Assembly (NCBI GenBank): GCA_045545665.1
Contig: JAZQBL010000049.1
Location: 1-64,000 of the forward strand
Origin: RGIG7213 sp045545665
GTDB taxonomy: Bacteria; Bacillota; Clostridia; Oscillospirales; CAG-272
DNA: 64,000 bases
Reading direction: 5' to 3'
Part shown: one piece after another, positions 1-7,744 of the stretch
How positions within the stretch are numbered: position 1 is the stretch's first letter
Layout of the letters: every line of letters starts with the position of its first letter
Notes under the pieces: model-generated
The model's database searches: none
The model's input: only the letters and a program-made list of their open reading frames with translations
What the model was told of the DNA's origin: nothing
Position numbers and translations under genes: made by a program

Positions 1-1308
1 GGCGTTGGTACAGACACAGACGAAGCGGAAAACAACTTCGACAATATTTATCCGTGGTCGGATATTCGCCGTTGTTGTGGCTACTGGGGCGACGACGGAA
101 ACTTCGTCGTAAATGCTTACAAGGGCGAACCCGGTTACGCCGTCGACGGTTCAAACGGTGAAGTTTGGGTCGAAATTCCCTTGTTCTATTACAAGCATAC
201 TTACACCGACGGCGCGGAGGAAATCGTTATTTCCGCGTTCAAACTTCCCGGCTTTATGCCTTCCCCGATCAATCGCGATCAGGGTACGGAAGACGCACCG
301 GCCACAAAAGCATATTACCCCGCCTATCCTATGGCGTTAGTAGATGATAAGCCGACTTCCCGTTCCGGCGTATTCAACAAAATTTATTCGTTAAATACCG
401 CTATGACGGACGCAAGAAAGGCCGGCGAAAATTACACGGTAACAACTACCGCGGAACGTTACGCGATTTGCCTTTTAATGTGGGTCGAATTTGCTACCCG
501 CAATATGCAAAGCGTAATGCAAGGCGCGGTCAGTATGCCGTATTCCGCAAACGAAGTCGCAACGATCGCCGAAACCGGCGCGAACCGTATTATCGTATCC
601 ACCGCGACGGCCGCGAAATTTGTTGTCGGACAGACAATCGGTATCGGCACGTCGCACGGTTCAACCGGAATCGCAAATAACCGTATCGTTACCGCAATCG
701 AGGATTACGACGGCAGTAATAAGGCGATCTGCTTTGACGGCGACCCCGTAAACGTGGCGGTCGGTAACGTTGTCTTTACGCTGGCGTGGAAAAACGGTTC
801 TTGCGATAACGTTATCGCTTCGAGCGGTTCGCCCGTATCGAATACAAGCGGTAAATATAACTGTATGTACCGCGGAATCGAAAGACCGTACGGCGATTCG
901 TTCGAACAGATTTCCGACGTTCTTTTCAAGAGAGAGGGAGCGGGAACGGCCGAAGACCCGTACACGTACGACGTATACTTCTTGCCCGACCCGACTAAAT
1001 ACGCAAACGGCGCGATCACGGACGATTACGTCAAACTGAATTACGGTATTCCCGGCGCTGACGGTTACGTTAAAACGCTGGGGCTTGATTCCCGTTATCC
1101 GTGGATACGCATTCCCGACGCGATCGGCGCTTCGACTACCACGTATTATTCGGATTATTACTACTATCCGCGCAGCGCTATTTGCGCGGCGCTTGTCGGC
1201 GGCATCTGGAACAACGGGTCGCCCGCTGGCCCGCTTTACTGGTATTGCTACAACGCGCCTTCGAACTCGTACGTGAACTATCGCGCGCGCCTTTCTTACC
1301 ACCGTTAA
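1..1308 (+). CDS. DGR target protein with C-type-lectin-like variable C-terminus (5' truncated)
   Basis: The frame is open from base 1 to TAA at 1306-1308 (435 codons visible), so the true start is left of the window. This is the diversified protein of a diversity-generating retroelement, in a phage most likely a tail or receptor-binding protein. The last ~110 residues are rich in Tyr, Trp, Asn and Gly and carry WNNGS and YWYCYNAPSNS, as in C-type-lectin-fold DGR targets. The final 38 codons are the variable repeat. Compared with the template, Asn codons have become Ile (1204), Pro (1222), Tyr (1243, 1249, 1270), and a His codon has become Leu (1291). Downstream are a hairpin, the template and the reverse transcriptase, all on this strand. 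The fold is inferred; the repeat relation is seen directly. Confidence 0.88.
   Translation, partial: GVGTDTDEAENNFDNIYPWSDIRRCCGYWGDDGNFVVNAYKGEPGYAVDGSNGEVWVEIPLFYYKHTYTDGAEEIVISAFKLPGFMPSPINRDQGTEDAPATKAYYPAYPMALVDDKPTSRSGVFNKIYSLNTAMTDARKAGENYTVTTTAERYAICLLMWVEFATRNMQSVMQGAVSMPYSANEVATIAETGANRIIVSTATAAKFVVGQTIGIGTSHGSTGIANNRIVTAIEDYDGSNKAICFDGDPVNVAVGNVVFTLAWKNGSCDNVIASSGSPVSNTSGKYNCMYRGIERPYGDSFEQISDVLFKREGAGTAEDPYTYDVYFLPDPTKYANGAITDDYVKLNYGIPGADGYVKTLGLDSRYPWIRIPDAIGASTTTYYSDYYYYPRSAICAALVGGIWNNGSPAGPLYWYCYNAPSNSYVNYRARLSYHR
1183..1298 (+). repeat. DGR variable repeat (VR)
   Basis: This 116-bp segment at the 3' end of the target gene matches 1383-1498 at an exact 200-bp offset. I count eight mismatches. 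Seven fall where the other copy has A (template 1405, 1422, 1423, 1443, 1449, 1470, 1492); the eighth is T here versus G at 1393, near the 5' edge. Adenine-specific change in one copy identifies this as the recipient. The similarity ends at 1298/1498. Confidence 0.92.
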
Positions 1309-1319
1309 AGCGGGGGTTT

Positions 1320-1336
1320 GGGGGCAGCCAGCCCCC
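1320..1336 (+). other. G/C hairpin just after the DGR target stop codon
   Basis: GGGGGC (1320-1325) can pair with GCCCCC (1331-1336) around the 5-base loop AGCCA, 11 bases after the target stop. In the Bordetella phage DGR a hairpin/cruciform at this place downstream of VR aids target recognition; that is the favoured reading here. Because CCCCC is followed by TTTATC, a weak transcription terminator is the alternative. With the template repeat, this is all I see in the gap 1309-1619. Confidence 0.55.
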
Positions 1337-1382
1337 TTTATCATCTAAAAGCAATAATTAAATATAGGGATACGGCGTGCCG

Positions 1383-1498
1383 TGCGCGGCGCGTGTCGGC
1401 GGCAACTGGAACAACGGGTCGAACGCTGGCCCGCTTTACTGGAATTGCAACAACGCGCCTTCGAACTCGAACGTGAACTATCGCGCGCGCCATTCTTA
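1383..1498 (+). repeat. DGR template repeat (TR)
   Basis: This is the non-coding donor copy lying between target gene and reverse transcriptase. Read in the target frame it gives GNWNNGSNAGPLYWNCNNAP and then SNSNVNYRARHSYS: nearly all diversifiable positions are AAC/AAT, the codons that adenine mutagenesis spreads over the most residue types. I count 24 adenines, seven of which differ in the present VR. An ORF can be read through it (1377-1604), but that follows from its origin and is not evidence of a gene. Confidence 0.92.
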
Positions 1499-1619
1499 TA
1501 GCAACATTACAGTTATTATGCACGCCGTATTCCTTGCCGCTTGGCAAAAATTGTTGTTACGGCGGGGTTTAGTAGGCGAACGCACAACGACCCCGAAACT
1601 ATAAGAAAGAAGACGAAAT

Positions 1620-2816
1620 ATGAAGTCTTTTAATATCGACCGTAATATGAAAGACAAGGCATATATACGCCTTGCAATTACGAAAGTATGCAAAAACAAA
1701 AAGAAGCGTAACGGCCGCCCGACGAAGAAATATCGTCAGGCCCGGAAGATTCTTGCGAATATCGAAGAGTATATCGACCTTACGTACGAAATCGTATGTC
1801 AAACGGAAAAGAAGCAAGAAGCAATCCGGCGCGGAACATACCGTCCGGGCGAATATCCGCTGGCGTTCACGCCGAAGATTTCGGGTTCTTTTTCCCGCCA
1901 TTGCGAAAACGGGAAGGTTCGGAATATAACAAGTGTTCCGGTATTTCCCGATCAGGTTATACACCAACTTGTCGTCCTTGCCGCTGAATCCGTATTTATG
2001 CGGGGTATGTACCGTTATTCTTGCGGGTCTATTCCGAAACGCGGCGTACATAAGGGCAAGAAATATATTCAAAGGTATATCAATCATCACAAAGCCGGAA
2101 GCAATATCAAATATACGGCGCAACTTGATATTACGAAGTGTTATCCACACGTCCGGCACGACATTTTGAAGGATATGTTACGAAAGAAATTCCGCGGCCA
2201 CCTTTTCGTCGATATTTGCTTCGCTATAATCGACAGTTACAACGAACCGGATAAACCGGGCGTCGGAATTCCGATCGGCTTTTATACTTCACAATGGCTT
2301 TGTAATTTCCTTTTGACGCCCGTTGATAATTTCATCAAGCAGGAATTAAAGATCGAATGTTATATCCGTTATATGGACGATATGGCGTTCTTCGGGGCGA
2401 ATAAAAAGAAGTTACACCGCGCCGTCGAAGCCATTATCGAGCGGGCCGCCGCGATCGGTCTTCGCATTAAAGATAATTGGCAAGTATTCCGGTTCGACTA
2501 TATCAGCAGAAAAGACGGCAAACGGAAAGGGCGGGCGCTGGATATACTCGGTTTTCGGTTCTTCCGGGATAAAATCATCTTACGAAAGCGAAACGCCTTG
2601 TCAATACGACGGGCGGCCGTGCGATTGAGCAAAGCGAAGCGTATCACGCCGCACGCGGCACGATCTTTTATGTCAAAGATCGGAGCGCTGAAACATTGTA
2701 ATTCGCGGCGCTTTTGGGAAAAGTACGTCAAGCCGTACGTAAATATACGAAAATTGAAAGGGGTTATCCGAAATGAAGACAGAAAGCAATATCAAACCGT
2801 CGGCGGTTGTTGTTGA
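1620..2816 (+). CDS. DGR reverse transcriptase
   Basis: 398 residues. It copies the template RNA with adenine-specific errors into cDNA that replaces the variable repeat. Visible RT motifs are an N-terminal basic region, LDITKCYPHV (~residue 167; catalytic Asp), IPIGFYTSQW (~218), where GxxxSQ is the DGR hallmark in motif 4, and YIRYMDDMAFFG (~246) with the catalytic YMDD. There is no maturase or endonuclease domain, as usual in DGRs and unlike group II introns. The start follows the template repeat by ~120 bases. The 3' end overlaps the next gene by 44 bases. No avd accessory gene is visible; it may lie left of the window. Confidence 0.93.
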   Translation: MKSFNIDRNMKDKAYIRLAITKVCKNKKKRNGRPTKKYRQARKILANIEEYIDLTYEIVCQTEKKQEAIRRGTYRPGEYPLAFTPKISGSFSRHCENGKVRNITSVPVFPDQVIHQLVVLAAESVFMRGMYRYSCGSIPKRGVHKGKKYIQRYINHHKAGSNIKYTAQLDITKCYPHVRHDILKDMLRKKFRGHLFVDICFAIIDSYNEPDKPGVGIPIGFYTSQWLCNFLLTPVDNFIKQELKIECYIRYMDDMAFFGANKKKLHRAVEAIIERAAAIGLRIKDNWQVFRFDYISRKDGKRKGRALDILGFRFFRDKIILRKRNALSIRRAAVRLSKAKRITPHAARSFMSKIGALKHCNSRRFWEKYVKPYVNIRKLKGVIRNEDRKQYQTVGGCC

Positions 2817-3270
2817 AGAACACGGCGACAATGCGGAAGTGATTTTCCGTGAAAACATTACAAAGGAAACAAGGGAGCAGGACGGCGAAAATACCGTCGT
2901 TTATGTTTACGACGAATACCGCCTGAACGTTCCGAACCGCGCCGATCTTTTGAAGATCGTAAAAGCCGCGAACAAAAAGTGGCTTGAAGCGGCAAAGGCC
3001 GCCGAATACGACGCGCTGGCGGCTGAAATTCGCGCAAAGCGAAACAAACTTCTTGAAGCGTCCGACGCTCGTATGTGCTTCGATCGAATCGGTCTTGACA
3101 TTCCTTCCGGTAGCACGTTTTCCGCGTGGCTGGCATTCCTGAAGGGTATCGCCGAAGCGATTTCCGGTGAATGGGCGAAATATCGTCAACAGTTACGCGA
3201 TATTACGAAGCAAGAGGGATTCCCGTATAACGTGGAATTTCCGAAGCCCCCGGAGGATAAAACGGTATGA
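2773..3270 (+). CDS. Phage tail assembly chaperone-like protein
   Basis: 165 residues. The C-terminal ~75 residues carry the layout of phage tail-assembly/tail-fibre chaperones (Phage_tail_APC type): RNKLLEASD, then WAKYRQQLRDIT, then GFPYNVEFPKPP at the end. The N-terminal half is unassigned. Such proteins sit beside tail-fibre genes, so this one probably assists the DGR-diversified tail protein upstream. ATG at 2773 follows AAAGGGG by about nine bases and lies inside the reverse-transcriptase gene, suggesting co-translation. The end overlaps the next gene in ATGA. Confidence 0.72.
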   Translation: MKTESNIKPSAVVVEEHGDNAEVIFRENITKETREQDGENTVVYVYDEYRLNVPNRADLLKIVKAANKKWLEAAKAAEYDALAAEIRAKRNKLLEASDARMCFDRIGLDIPSGSTFSAWLAFLKGIAEAISGEWAKYRQQLRDITKQEGFPYNVEFPKPPEDKTV

Positions 3271-3575
3271 ATGAATTTGTAACGGCCGTATCTATCGTCG
3301 GCGGTATCGCTGGCGTTGTGTTCGGTTGCGTAACGTTTTTTCGCAATAAGAGAACCGACGACGCAGCCGGCGGCAAGAAGGACGGAATTATCCTTACCGA
3401 ATTAGGATACATAAAATCGGGCGTTGACGATATAAAGCATAAGCAGGAAAAGCAGGACGAACAGAATATCGCTTTTGTTTCCCGTTTATCGGCCGTCGAA
3501 GCGTCAACGAAACAAGCGCATAAAAGAATCGACGGGCTGGAAGGCAGAGTAAATCACGACGAACATACGTCGTAA
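3267..3575 (+). CDS. Small phage membrane protein, holin or XhlA-like
   Basis: 102 residues. There is one hydrophobic segment near the N-terminus (AVSIVGGIAGVVFGCVTFF, ~7-25), then a charged coiled-coil-like tail (SGVDDIKHKQEKQDEQ to AHKRIDGLEGRV). One transmembrane helix plus coiled coil is the pattern of haemolysin XhlA-type proteins and small phage lysis accessories. It starts in a 4-base ATGA overlap and lies directly before the endolysin, so a role in lysis or anchoring is likely. I cannot name a family with certainty. Confidence 0.6.
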   Translation: MNEFVTAVSIVGGIAGVVFGCVTFFRNKRTDDAAGGKKDGIILTELGYIKSGVDDIKHKQEKQDEQNIAFVSRLSAVEASTKQAHKRIDGLEGRVNHDEHTS

Positions 3576-3591
3576 AATAGGAGGTTACACA

Positions 3592-4758
3592 ATGCAGATC
3601 ATCACCGCATACGCCACAAAGAACGATTGTTACAAAAAGGCGCAAAAAATGACCCCGAAGGGAATCGTCGTTCATTCCACCGGGGCAAACAACCCGAATT
3701 TGAAACGTTACGTCGACGCGCCCGCGGAAGTCGGCGTCAATCAGTACGGGAATCATTGGAACAACCCTTCGTCTGTTATGGGCCGTAAAGTTTGCGTTCA
3801 TTCCTTTATCGGTTATGCCTTGAATAAGGAAGTAAAGGTCGCAAACATTCTTCCGTATGATATTTGTTGCTGGGGCGTCGGCGCTATTCCTTACGATAAA
3901 AACGGCAAGGAACTTTCGTCCAGCAATCACCCGAATTTCCACCATTTCGGGCCGTCGTATAACTACGATCCCGCGTACATTCAGTTTGAAATGTGCGAAG
4001 ACGATTGCAAGAACAAGGAATATTTCGAAGCCGTGTATAACGTGGCGGTCGAATATTGCGTTTATCTTTGCAAAAAGTTTAATATTCCGGTCGATAATAT
4101 TGTCAGCCATAAGGAAGCACACGCGCTGGGTTATGGTAGCAATCACGGCGACCCCGATAATTGGTGGGGCAATTTCGGCCGCACAATGAACGATTTTCGC
4201 GCCGCAGTTAAAGCGGGCCTTGCGGCCGGCGATTCCGCCGAAACACCTACCGAACCCGCAAAGCCCGAAGCGAACGTCCTTTACCGCGTGCAGACTGGCG
4301 CTTTTAAGCAGAAAGCGAATGCCGACAAACTGGCGGCCGACCTGAAGGCGGCGGGATTTGATACGTATATCGTGATCGCGAACGACCTTTATAAAGTGCA
4401 AGTCGGCGCATATTCCGTAAAGGCGAACGCCGACAATATGGCCGCAAAACTGAAGGCCGCCGGATATGATACATATATCACTACCAACGGCGGCAAGGCA
4501 GCGGGAGCGGCTACAACCGCACCGGAAGCAAAGCCCGCCGCCGACGTCTTTACCGAAGCCGACGTCGGAAAGAAGGTAAAATGCAAGCCCGGCGTAACGA
4601 AGTTTTCGAACGGTGCGAAAATGGCGTCTTGGGTGCCTTCGACCGCGCTTTATATTCGAGCCGTGGAGCAGGGCGGCAAGATTCTTCTTGTCAGCACCGA
4701 AAAAACAAAGAAAGTATATACCGGCCGTGTGAACGCGTCGGATATGCAAAGAGTGTAA
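3592..4758 (+). CDS. Phage endolysin, N-acetylmuramoyl-L-alanine amidase with SPOR domain
   Basis: 388 residues. Residues 1 to ~210 look like an amidase_2/PGRP zinc amidase: GIVVHSTGANN supplies a zinc His, and VSHKEAHALGYGSNHGDPDN ends the domain with His and Asp ligands. Residues ~235-315 form a SPOR-type peptidoglycan-binding module with two similar halves (YRVQTGAFKQKANADKLA and YKVQVGAYSVKANADNMA). A basic SH3-like tail (~320-388) follows an Ala/Pro linker. There is no signal peptide, as expected for holin-dependent release. AGGAGG sits seven bases before ATG. It lies in the lysis module with 3267-3575 and the holin 4772-4972. Confidence 0.9.
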   Translation: MQIITAYATKNDCYKKAQKMTPKGIVVHSTGANNPNLKRYVDAPAEVGVNQYGNHWNNPSSVMGRKVCVHSFIGYALNKEVKVANILPYDICCWGVGAIPYDKNGKELSSSNHPNFHHFGPSYNYDPAYIQFEMCEDDCKNKEYFEAVYNVAVEYCVYLCKKFNIPVDNIVSHKEAHALGYGSNHGDPDNWWGNFGRTMNDFRAAVKAGLAAGDSAETPTEPAKPEANVLYRVQTGAFKQKANADKLAADLKAAGFDTYIVIANDLYKVQVGAYSVKANADNMAAKLKAAGYDTYITTNGGKAAGAATTAPEAKPAADVFTEADVGKKVKCKPGVTKFSNGAKMASWVPSTALYIRAVEQGGKILLVSTEKTKKVYTGRVNASDMQRV

Positions 4759-4771
4759 AGGAGGGCTGAAA

Positions 4772-4972
4772 ATGGATAAATTCAAGAAGTGGATTAAAGC
4801 AGCGGGCGTCCGCGCGGTTAAGACCGTCGCACAGACCGCCGTTGCAACGATCGGAACTTCCGCCGTACTTGGCGACGTCAACTGGGTTATGGTTGCCAGC
4901 GCTTCCGCGCTTGCGGGCGTCCTTTCCTTGCTGACTTCCGTTGCGGGCATTCCCGAAGTGAAAGAAGAGTAA
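4772..4972 (+). CDS. Phage holin, r1t type
   Basis: 66 residues, inserted in the cytoplasmic membrane to let the endolysin out. The sequence has the r1t-holin pattern: a basic amphipathic start (KFKKWIKAAGVRAVKTVAQT), a first hydrophobic stretch, the central DVNWVMVASASALAGVLSLL and a short acidic tail. It starts 13 bases after the endolysin stop behind AGGAGG. It is the last phage gene before the terminator at 4981 and the ssrA gene. Confidence 0.85.
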   Translation: MDKFKKWIKAAGVRAVKTVAQTAVATIGTSAVLGDVNWVMVASASALAGVLSLLTSVAGIPEVKEE

Positions 4973-4980
4973 AAAACAAA

Positions 4981-5016
4981 ATAGCGGGCAGGGCTTACGC
5001 CTTGTCCGCTATTTTT
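4981..5016 (+). terminator. Rho-independent terminator of the phage lysis operon
   Basis: The arms around 4982-4994 and 4999-5011 pair over about 13 bp with two G-U pairs around the loop TTAC, followed by TTTTT (5012-5016). It lies nine bases after the holin stop and insulates ssrA, which is transcribed toward it. Confidence 0.88.
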
Positions 5017-5078
5017 GCGATCAAACCGAACACCCCGCCGGGCATAAAGAAAATTACGGTGTTCGATTTATTAAAGTT

Positions 5079-5429
5079 TGGTGGAGGCGAGGGGAATTGA
5101 ACCCCTGTCCGAAAAGCTCTTGATACAACTTTCTCCGGGCGCAGAGTATCTTTATTTATTCCCGTTATTTCTCACCGATACTCAGGTATAAAACAACGGT
5201 AGCTTTTTTATTTATGGCCGCTTCAAAAGCAAAAGGGCGACGCACATTTACCACTGCATGACACCCGTATCACGGCCGTGGTCCTCCGTGGCGGATGCTC
5301 GCCGATTAGGCAGCGAGAGCTACGTTATTATCGTTAGCGTTTAATTTTAAAGTTGCACTTTTTAAAGAGGTAATGCGCCTCTGCCCGCTTATCGTACCTC
5401 AAACTCCCCGTCGAAGCCTTTACGCCCCC
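5079..5429 (-). ncRNA. ssrA: Transfer-messenger RNA (tmRNA)
   Basis: About 351 nt. The RNA starts GGGGGCG (5429-5423) and ends CGCCTCC-ACCA (to 5079), which pair as the tRNA-like acceptor stem; CCA is encoded. The T arm GGTTCAATTCC and the 5' GGCTTCGACGGG are canonical. The tag frame is on the minus strand at 5338-5306 and reads ANDNNVALAA then TAA, a typical Clostridia proteolysis tag. It works with SmpB, encoded directly upstream. The 3' end lies 63 bases from the phage terminator, and ssrA 3' ends are frequent phage integration sites. Confidence 0.96.
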
Positions 5430-5454
5430 ATATGAAGAATTTGCGGTTTACAGT

Positions 5455-5931
5455 TTACTCGTATCTTCCGTTTGATTTTTCGTATCTTTCGATGGATCGA
5501 GCCGCCTGCTTTTTAGCATCGACCTCACGCTTGTCATAAAGCTTTTTACCTTTGCAGAGCCCAATTTCAAGCTTGACGTACTGTCCGCTGAAATAGAGCG
5601 ACAGCGGAATTATCGAAAGTCCTTCCTGACCGACCTGGCCTTGAAGCTTCAATATTTCCTTTTTGTGCATGAGCAGTTTTTTTTCTCTCAAAGGGTCTCT
5701 GTTGAATATGTTGCCTTTTTCGTACGGACTTATGTGTACGCCGAGGGCGAATATTTCACCTTTTTTTATGTGGCAGAATGAATCCTTTAAGTTTACAGTA
5801 CCTGCTCTTATTGACTTTACTTCCGTTCCGAAAAGCTGAAGTCCCGCTTCGTAAGTGGAAAGGACGTAGTAATCGTGATATGCTTTTTTGTTCGTCGCTA
5901 TTATTTTTTTGCCGTCATTATTTTTAGCCAT
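5455..5931 (-). CDS. smpB: SsrA-binding protein SmpB
   Basis: 158 residues from ATG at 5931. It binds tmRNA and delivers it to stalled ribosomes. Family signatures are NKKAYHDYYVLSTYEAGLQL, GTEVKSIRAG, NLKDSF, HISPY and the basic C-terminal tail. A GTG three codons further upstream keeps the frame open, but AGGAG at eight bases before MAKNND favours the ATG. It lies 25 bases upstream of ssrA in the same direction, the usual pairing. Confidence 0.96.
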   Translation of the reverse strand: MAKNNDGKKIIATNKKAYHDYYVLSTYEAGLQLFGTEVKSIRAGTVNLKDSFCHIKKGEIFALGVHISPYEKGNIFNRDPLREKKLLMHKKEILKLQGQVGQEGLSIIPLSLYFSGQYVKLEIGLCKGKKLYDKREVDAKKQAARSIERYEKSNGRYE

Positions 5932-6010
5932 AACGATCACTCCTTTCGTAATTACCGTTTCATATTATCATAAAAAAAGAATTTGTTCAAGTGGTTTTAT
6001 TAAAAAAATA

Positions 6011-6040
6011 TTTAACTCTGTATTACATAGACCGTATATT
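6011..6040 (+). promoter_or_regulatory. Possible sigma-A promoter for the hydrolase
   Basis: TTTAAC (6011-6016), an 18-base spacer and TATATT (6035-6040), about 50-80 bases before the gene. Both boxes deviate from consensus, so this is only suggestive. Confidence 0.3.
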
Positions 6041-6118
6041 TTGGTGTAAAAAGAAGAAAAAGATGATTGACAGGAGATTTTTACTATGGTATATTATCAT
6101 CAGAAAAGAGGTAAAGAT

Positions 6119-6805
6119 ATGGACATAAAGCTTTTTTATAAAGAAAGAGGATGCGGCGAGGCACTCATCCTTTTGCACGGTAATAACGGTGATTGCGATT
6201 ATTTCACGTCTCAAATTGAATATTTTTCAAAAAGCTTTCACGTTATTGCACCGGATACGAGAGGACACGGAAGAACTCCGAGAGGCGACAAAACGTTTGC
6301 TTTGCGCACGTTTGCCGATGATCTGTTCTGTTTTATGGATGAATTGAATATTGAAAAGGCGCATATTCTCGGCTTTTCCGACGGTGCAAATATTGCCATG
6401 CTTTTTGCTCTGAAATATCCTAATAAAGTCCGAAGCCTTGTGCTTAACGGCGGTAATTTAAACGGTGACGGTGTTGAAGATGAGCTTCAAGCCTCAATTT
6501 GTAAAGAATATAAAGAGCTTCTGAATATGCCGTTTAAAACCCCCGAACAAAAAAGAACGGAAGAAATGCTTTCGATAATGATAAACGATCCGAATATTTC
6601 CGAAAAAGAGCTTTCAAACATCAAGGCTCCCACGCTTGTGATTGCCGGAACGTACGATCTCATAAAAACAGAACATACAAAGCTGATACACCGCTGTATT
6701 CCTTCATCAAAGCTTGTTTTTGTAGAGGGCGGGCATCTTATCGCTGCCGAAAGATCTGATGAATTTAACAGAGCAGTTGATGATTTTTATAAACATTTGA
6801 TGTGA
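6119..6805 (+). CDS. Alpha/beta hydrolase
   Basis: 228 residues of cytoplasmic hydrolase. Motifs: LILLHGNNG (oxyanion hole), DTRGHGRT, the nucleophile elbow GFSDGAN with Ser between glycines, an Asp-containing strand VIAGTYDLI and His in EGGHLIA, completing Ser-Asp-His. The substrate cannot be told from sequence; esterase or peptidase-like enzymes share this layout. The start is uncertain: an ATG at 6086 has AGGAG nine bases before it and adds MVYYHQKRGKD, while 6119 has AGAGG at seven and begins where homologues usually begin. It converges on the lipoprotein at 6850. Confidence 0.82.
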   Translation: MDIKLFYKERGCGEALILLHGNNGDCDYFTSQIEYFSKSFHVIAPDTRGHGRTPRGDKTFALRTFADDLFCFMDELNIEKAHILGFSDGANIAMLFALKYPNKVRSLVLNGGNLNGDGVEDELQASICKEYKELLNMPFKTPEQKRTEEMLSIMINDPNISEKELSNIKAPTLVIAGTYDLIKTEHTKLIHRCIPSSKLVFVEGGHLIAAERSDEFNRAVDDFYKHLM

Positions 6806-6816
6806 TCATATTAAAA

Positions 6817-6855
6817 CACCGTCTTCCGATTCCGAAAGACGGTGATGTTTTATTT
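6817..6855. terminator. Bidirectional terminator between convergent genes
   Basis: CACCGTCTT (6817-6825) pairs with AAGACGGTG (6836-6844) and the stem is flanked by AAAA before and TGTTTTATTT after. It can serve the hydrolase on the plus strand and the lipoprotein gene ending at 6850 on the minus strand. Confidence 0.75.
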
Positions 6856-7542
6856 GTCGTATTCAAACGGTATTTCTATTTTTGGCGTACCGTCGTTTAT
6901 TGCGTTTACGGTTACAACGAGAGAAAGATCGTATTCGTAATACATATCTTTACTTATCCAGTGTTCCGTTACGGCTTTTATTTTGTAACCCATAAGATAG
7001 CCGTTAAGGCTGAGAATGACGCTTCCCGATGCCTTTGTTGCTTTCATTCCCGTTTCGGCGATGACAAGATCGTTCAGTTTACTGTCCGCAACCTTGAATT
7101 CGTACGTTTTATAATTTTCACCGTCAACGTATGAATATTCACCCATAAGCTCGGGAGTAATGTTGCACATCATCGTTTCGCTTGTAAGAGTCATCGGAAA
7201 GTCGGGATTTAACAGCTTTCCTTCTTTGCTGTAATATTTACCGTCTATAAAATAATCTTCGCCTTCTACGTCGCCTGTGCGTTTGACGTATGCTACAGTT
7301 GAGTTCTTATTTTTGTTCTGGATTATGTTGTTGGAGTAATGTGTGGATGAATCTCCGTCCATAACGTCGTATTTTATGTCGACTGTTATGTCAAAATTTC
7401 CGCCTTCGTAAAGATCGTTAAGCGCTGCCTCGAGCCTTTCGCCTTCTGACATTTCAATTCTCGTTTTTTCTTTTCCGCAGGAGGGAGAAAAAACGAGAGT
7501 GAGTGCTAAAAATGCAGCTGTAATTAATCTTATTCTTTTCAT
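6850..7542 (-). CDS. Putative lipoprotein of unknown function
   Basis: 230 residues from ATG at 7542, chosen because it begins directly with the signal MKRIRLITAAFLALTLVF ending in a lipobox-like FSPSC. The frame extends 12 codons further up without a signal-like start. The rest looks like an extracellular beta-rich domain (alternating strands, YFIDGKYY, TLTSETMM, EHWISKDMYYEYDLSLVV), in the style of lipoproteins of the LolA/LppX type; that resemblance is only in pattern. No partner gene is obvious. Confidence 0.72.
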   Translation of the reverse strand: MKRIRLITAAFLALTLVFSPSCGKEKTRIEMSEGERLEAALNDLYEGGNFDITVDIKYDVMDGDSSTHYSNNIIQNKNKNSTVAYVKRTGDVEGEDYFIDGKYYSKEGKLLNPDFPMTLTSETMMCNITPELMGEYSYVDGENYKTYEFKVADSKLNDLVIAETGMKATKASGSVILSLNGYLMGYKIKAVTEHWISKDMYYEYDLSLVVTVNAINDGTPKIEIPFEYDK

Positions 7543-7744
7543 TATAAATCTTATGCCTTCCCATAGTATAGTGACCATTTTACAGTATAATACACGATGA
7601 AGAGTAATTCAATATTAAAATGTTAATAAATCATAAGCTGTTTTTTTGTATGTTGGTTTACACAATGTTTACAATAAAAAATATTATTAAAAAAAGAAAA
7701 AAGGCTTTTTTTGCGTATATTACTACGAAAAGGGGAGGAAAGAT

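Noticed and set aside
1377..1604. Reading frame giving a lectin-like 75-residue peptide
   Set aside because: It is the DGR template repeat read in the target frame; it continues into unrelated sequence and has no ribosome-binding site.
5079..5115. Possible tRNA gene from the CCA end and T arm
   Set aside because: It is the tRNA-like end of tmRNA; the tag reading frame and matching 5' acceptor strand lie at 5306-5429.
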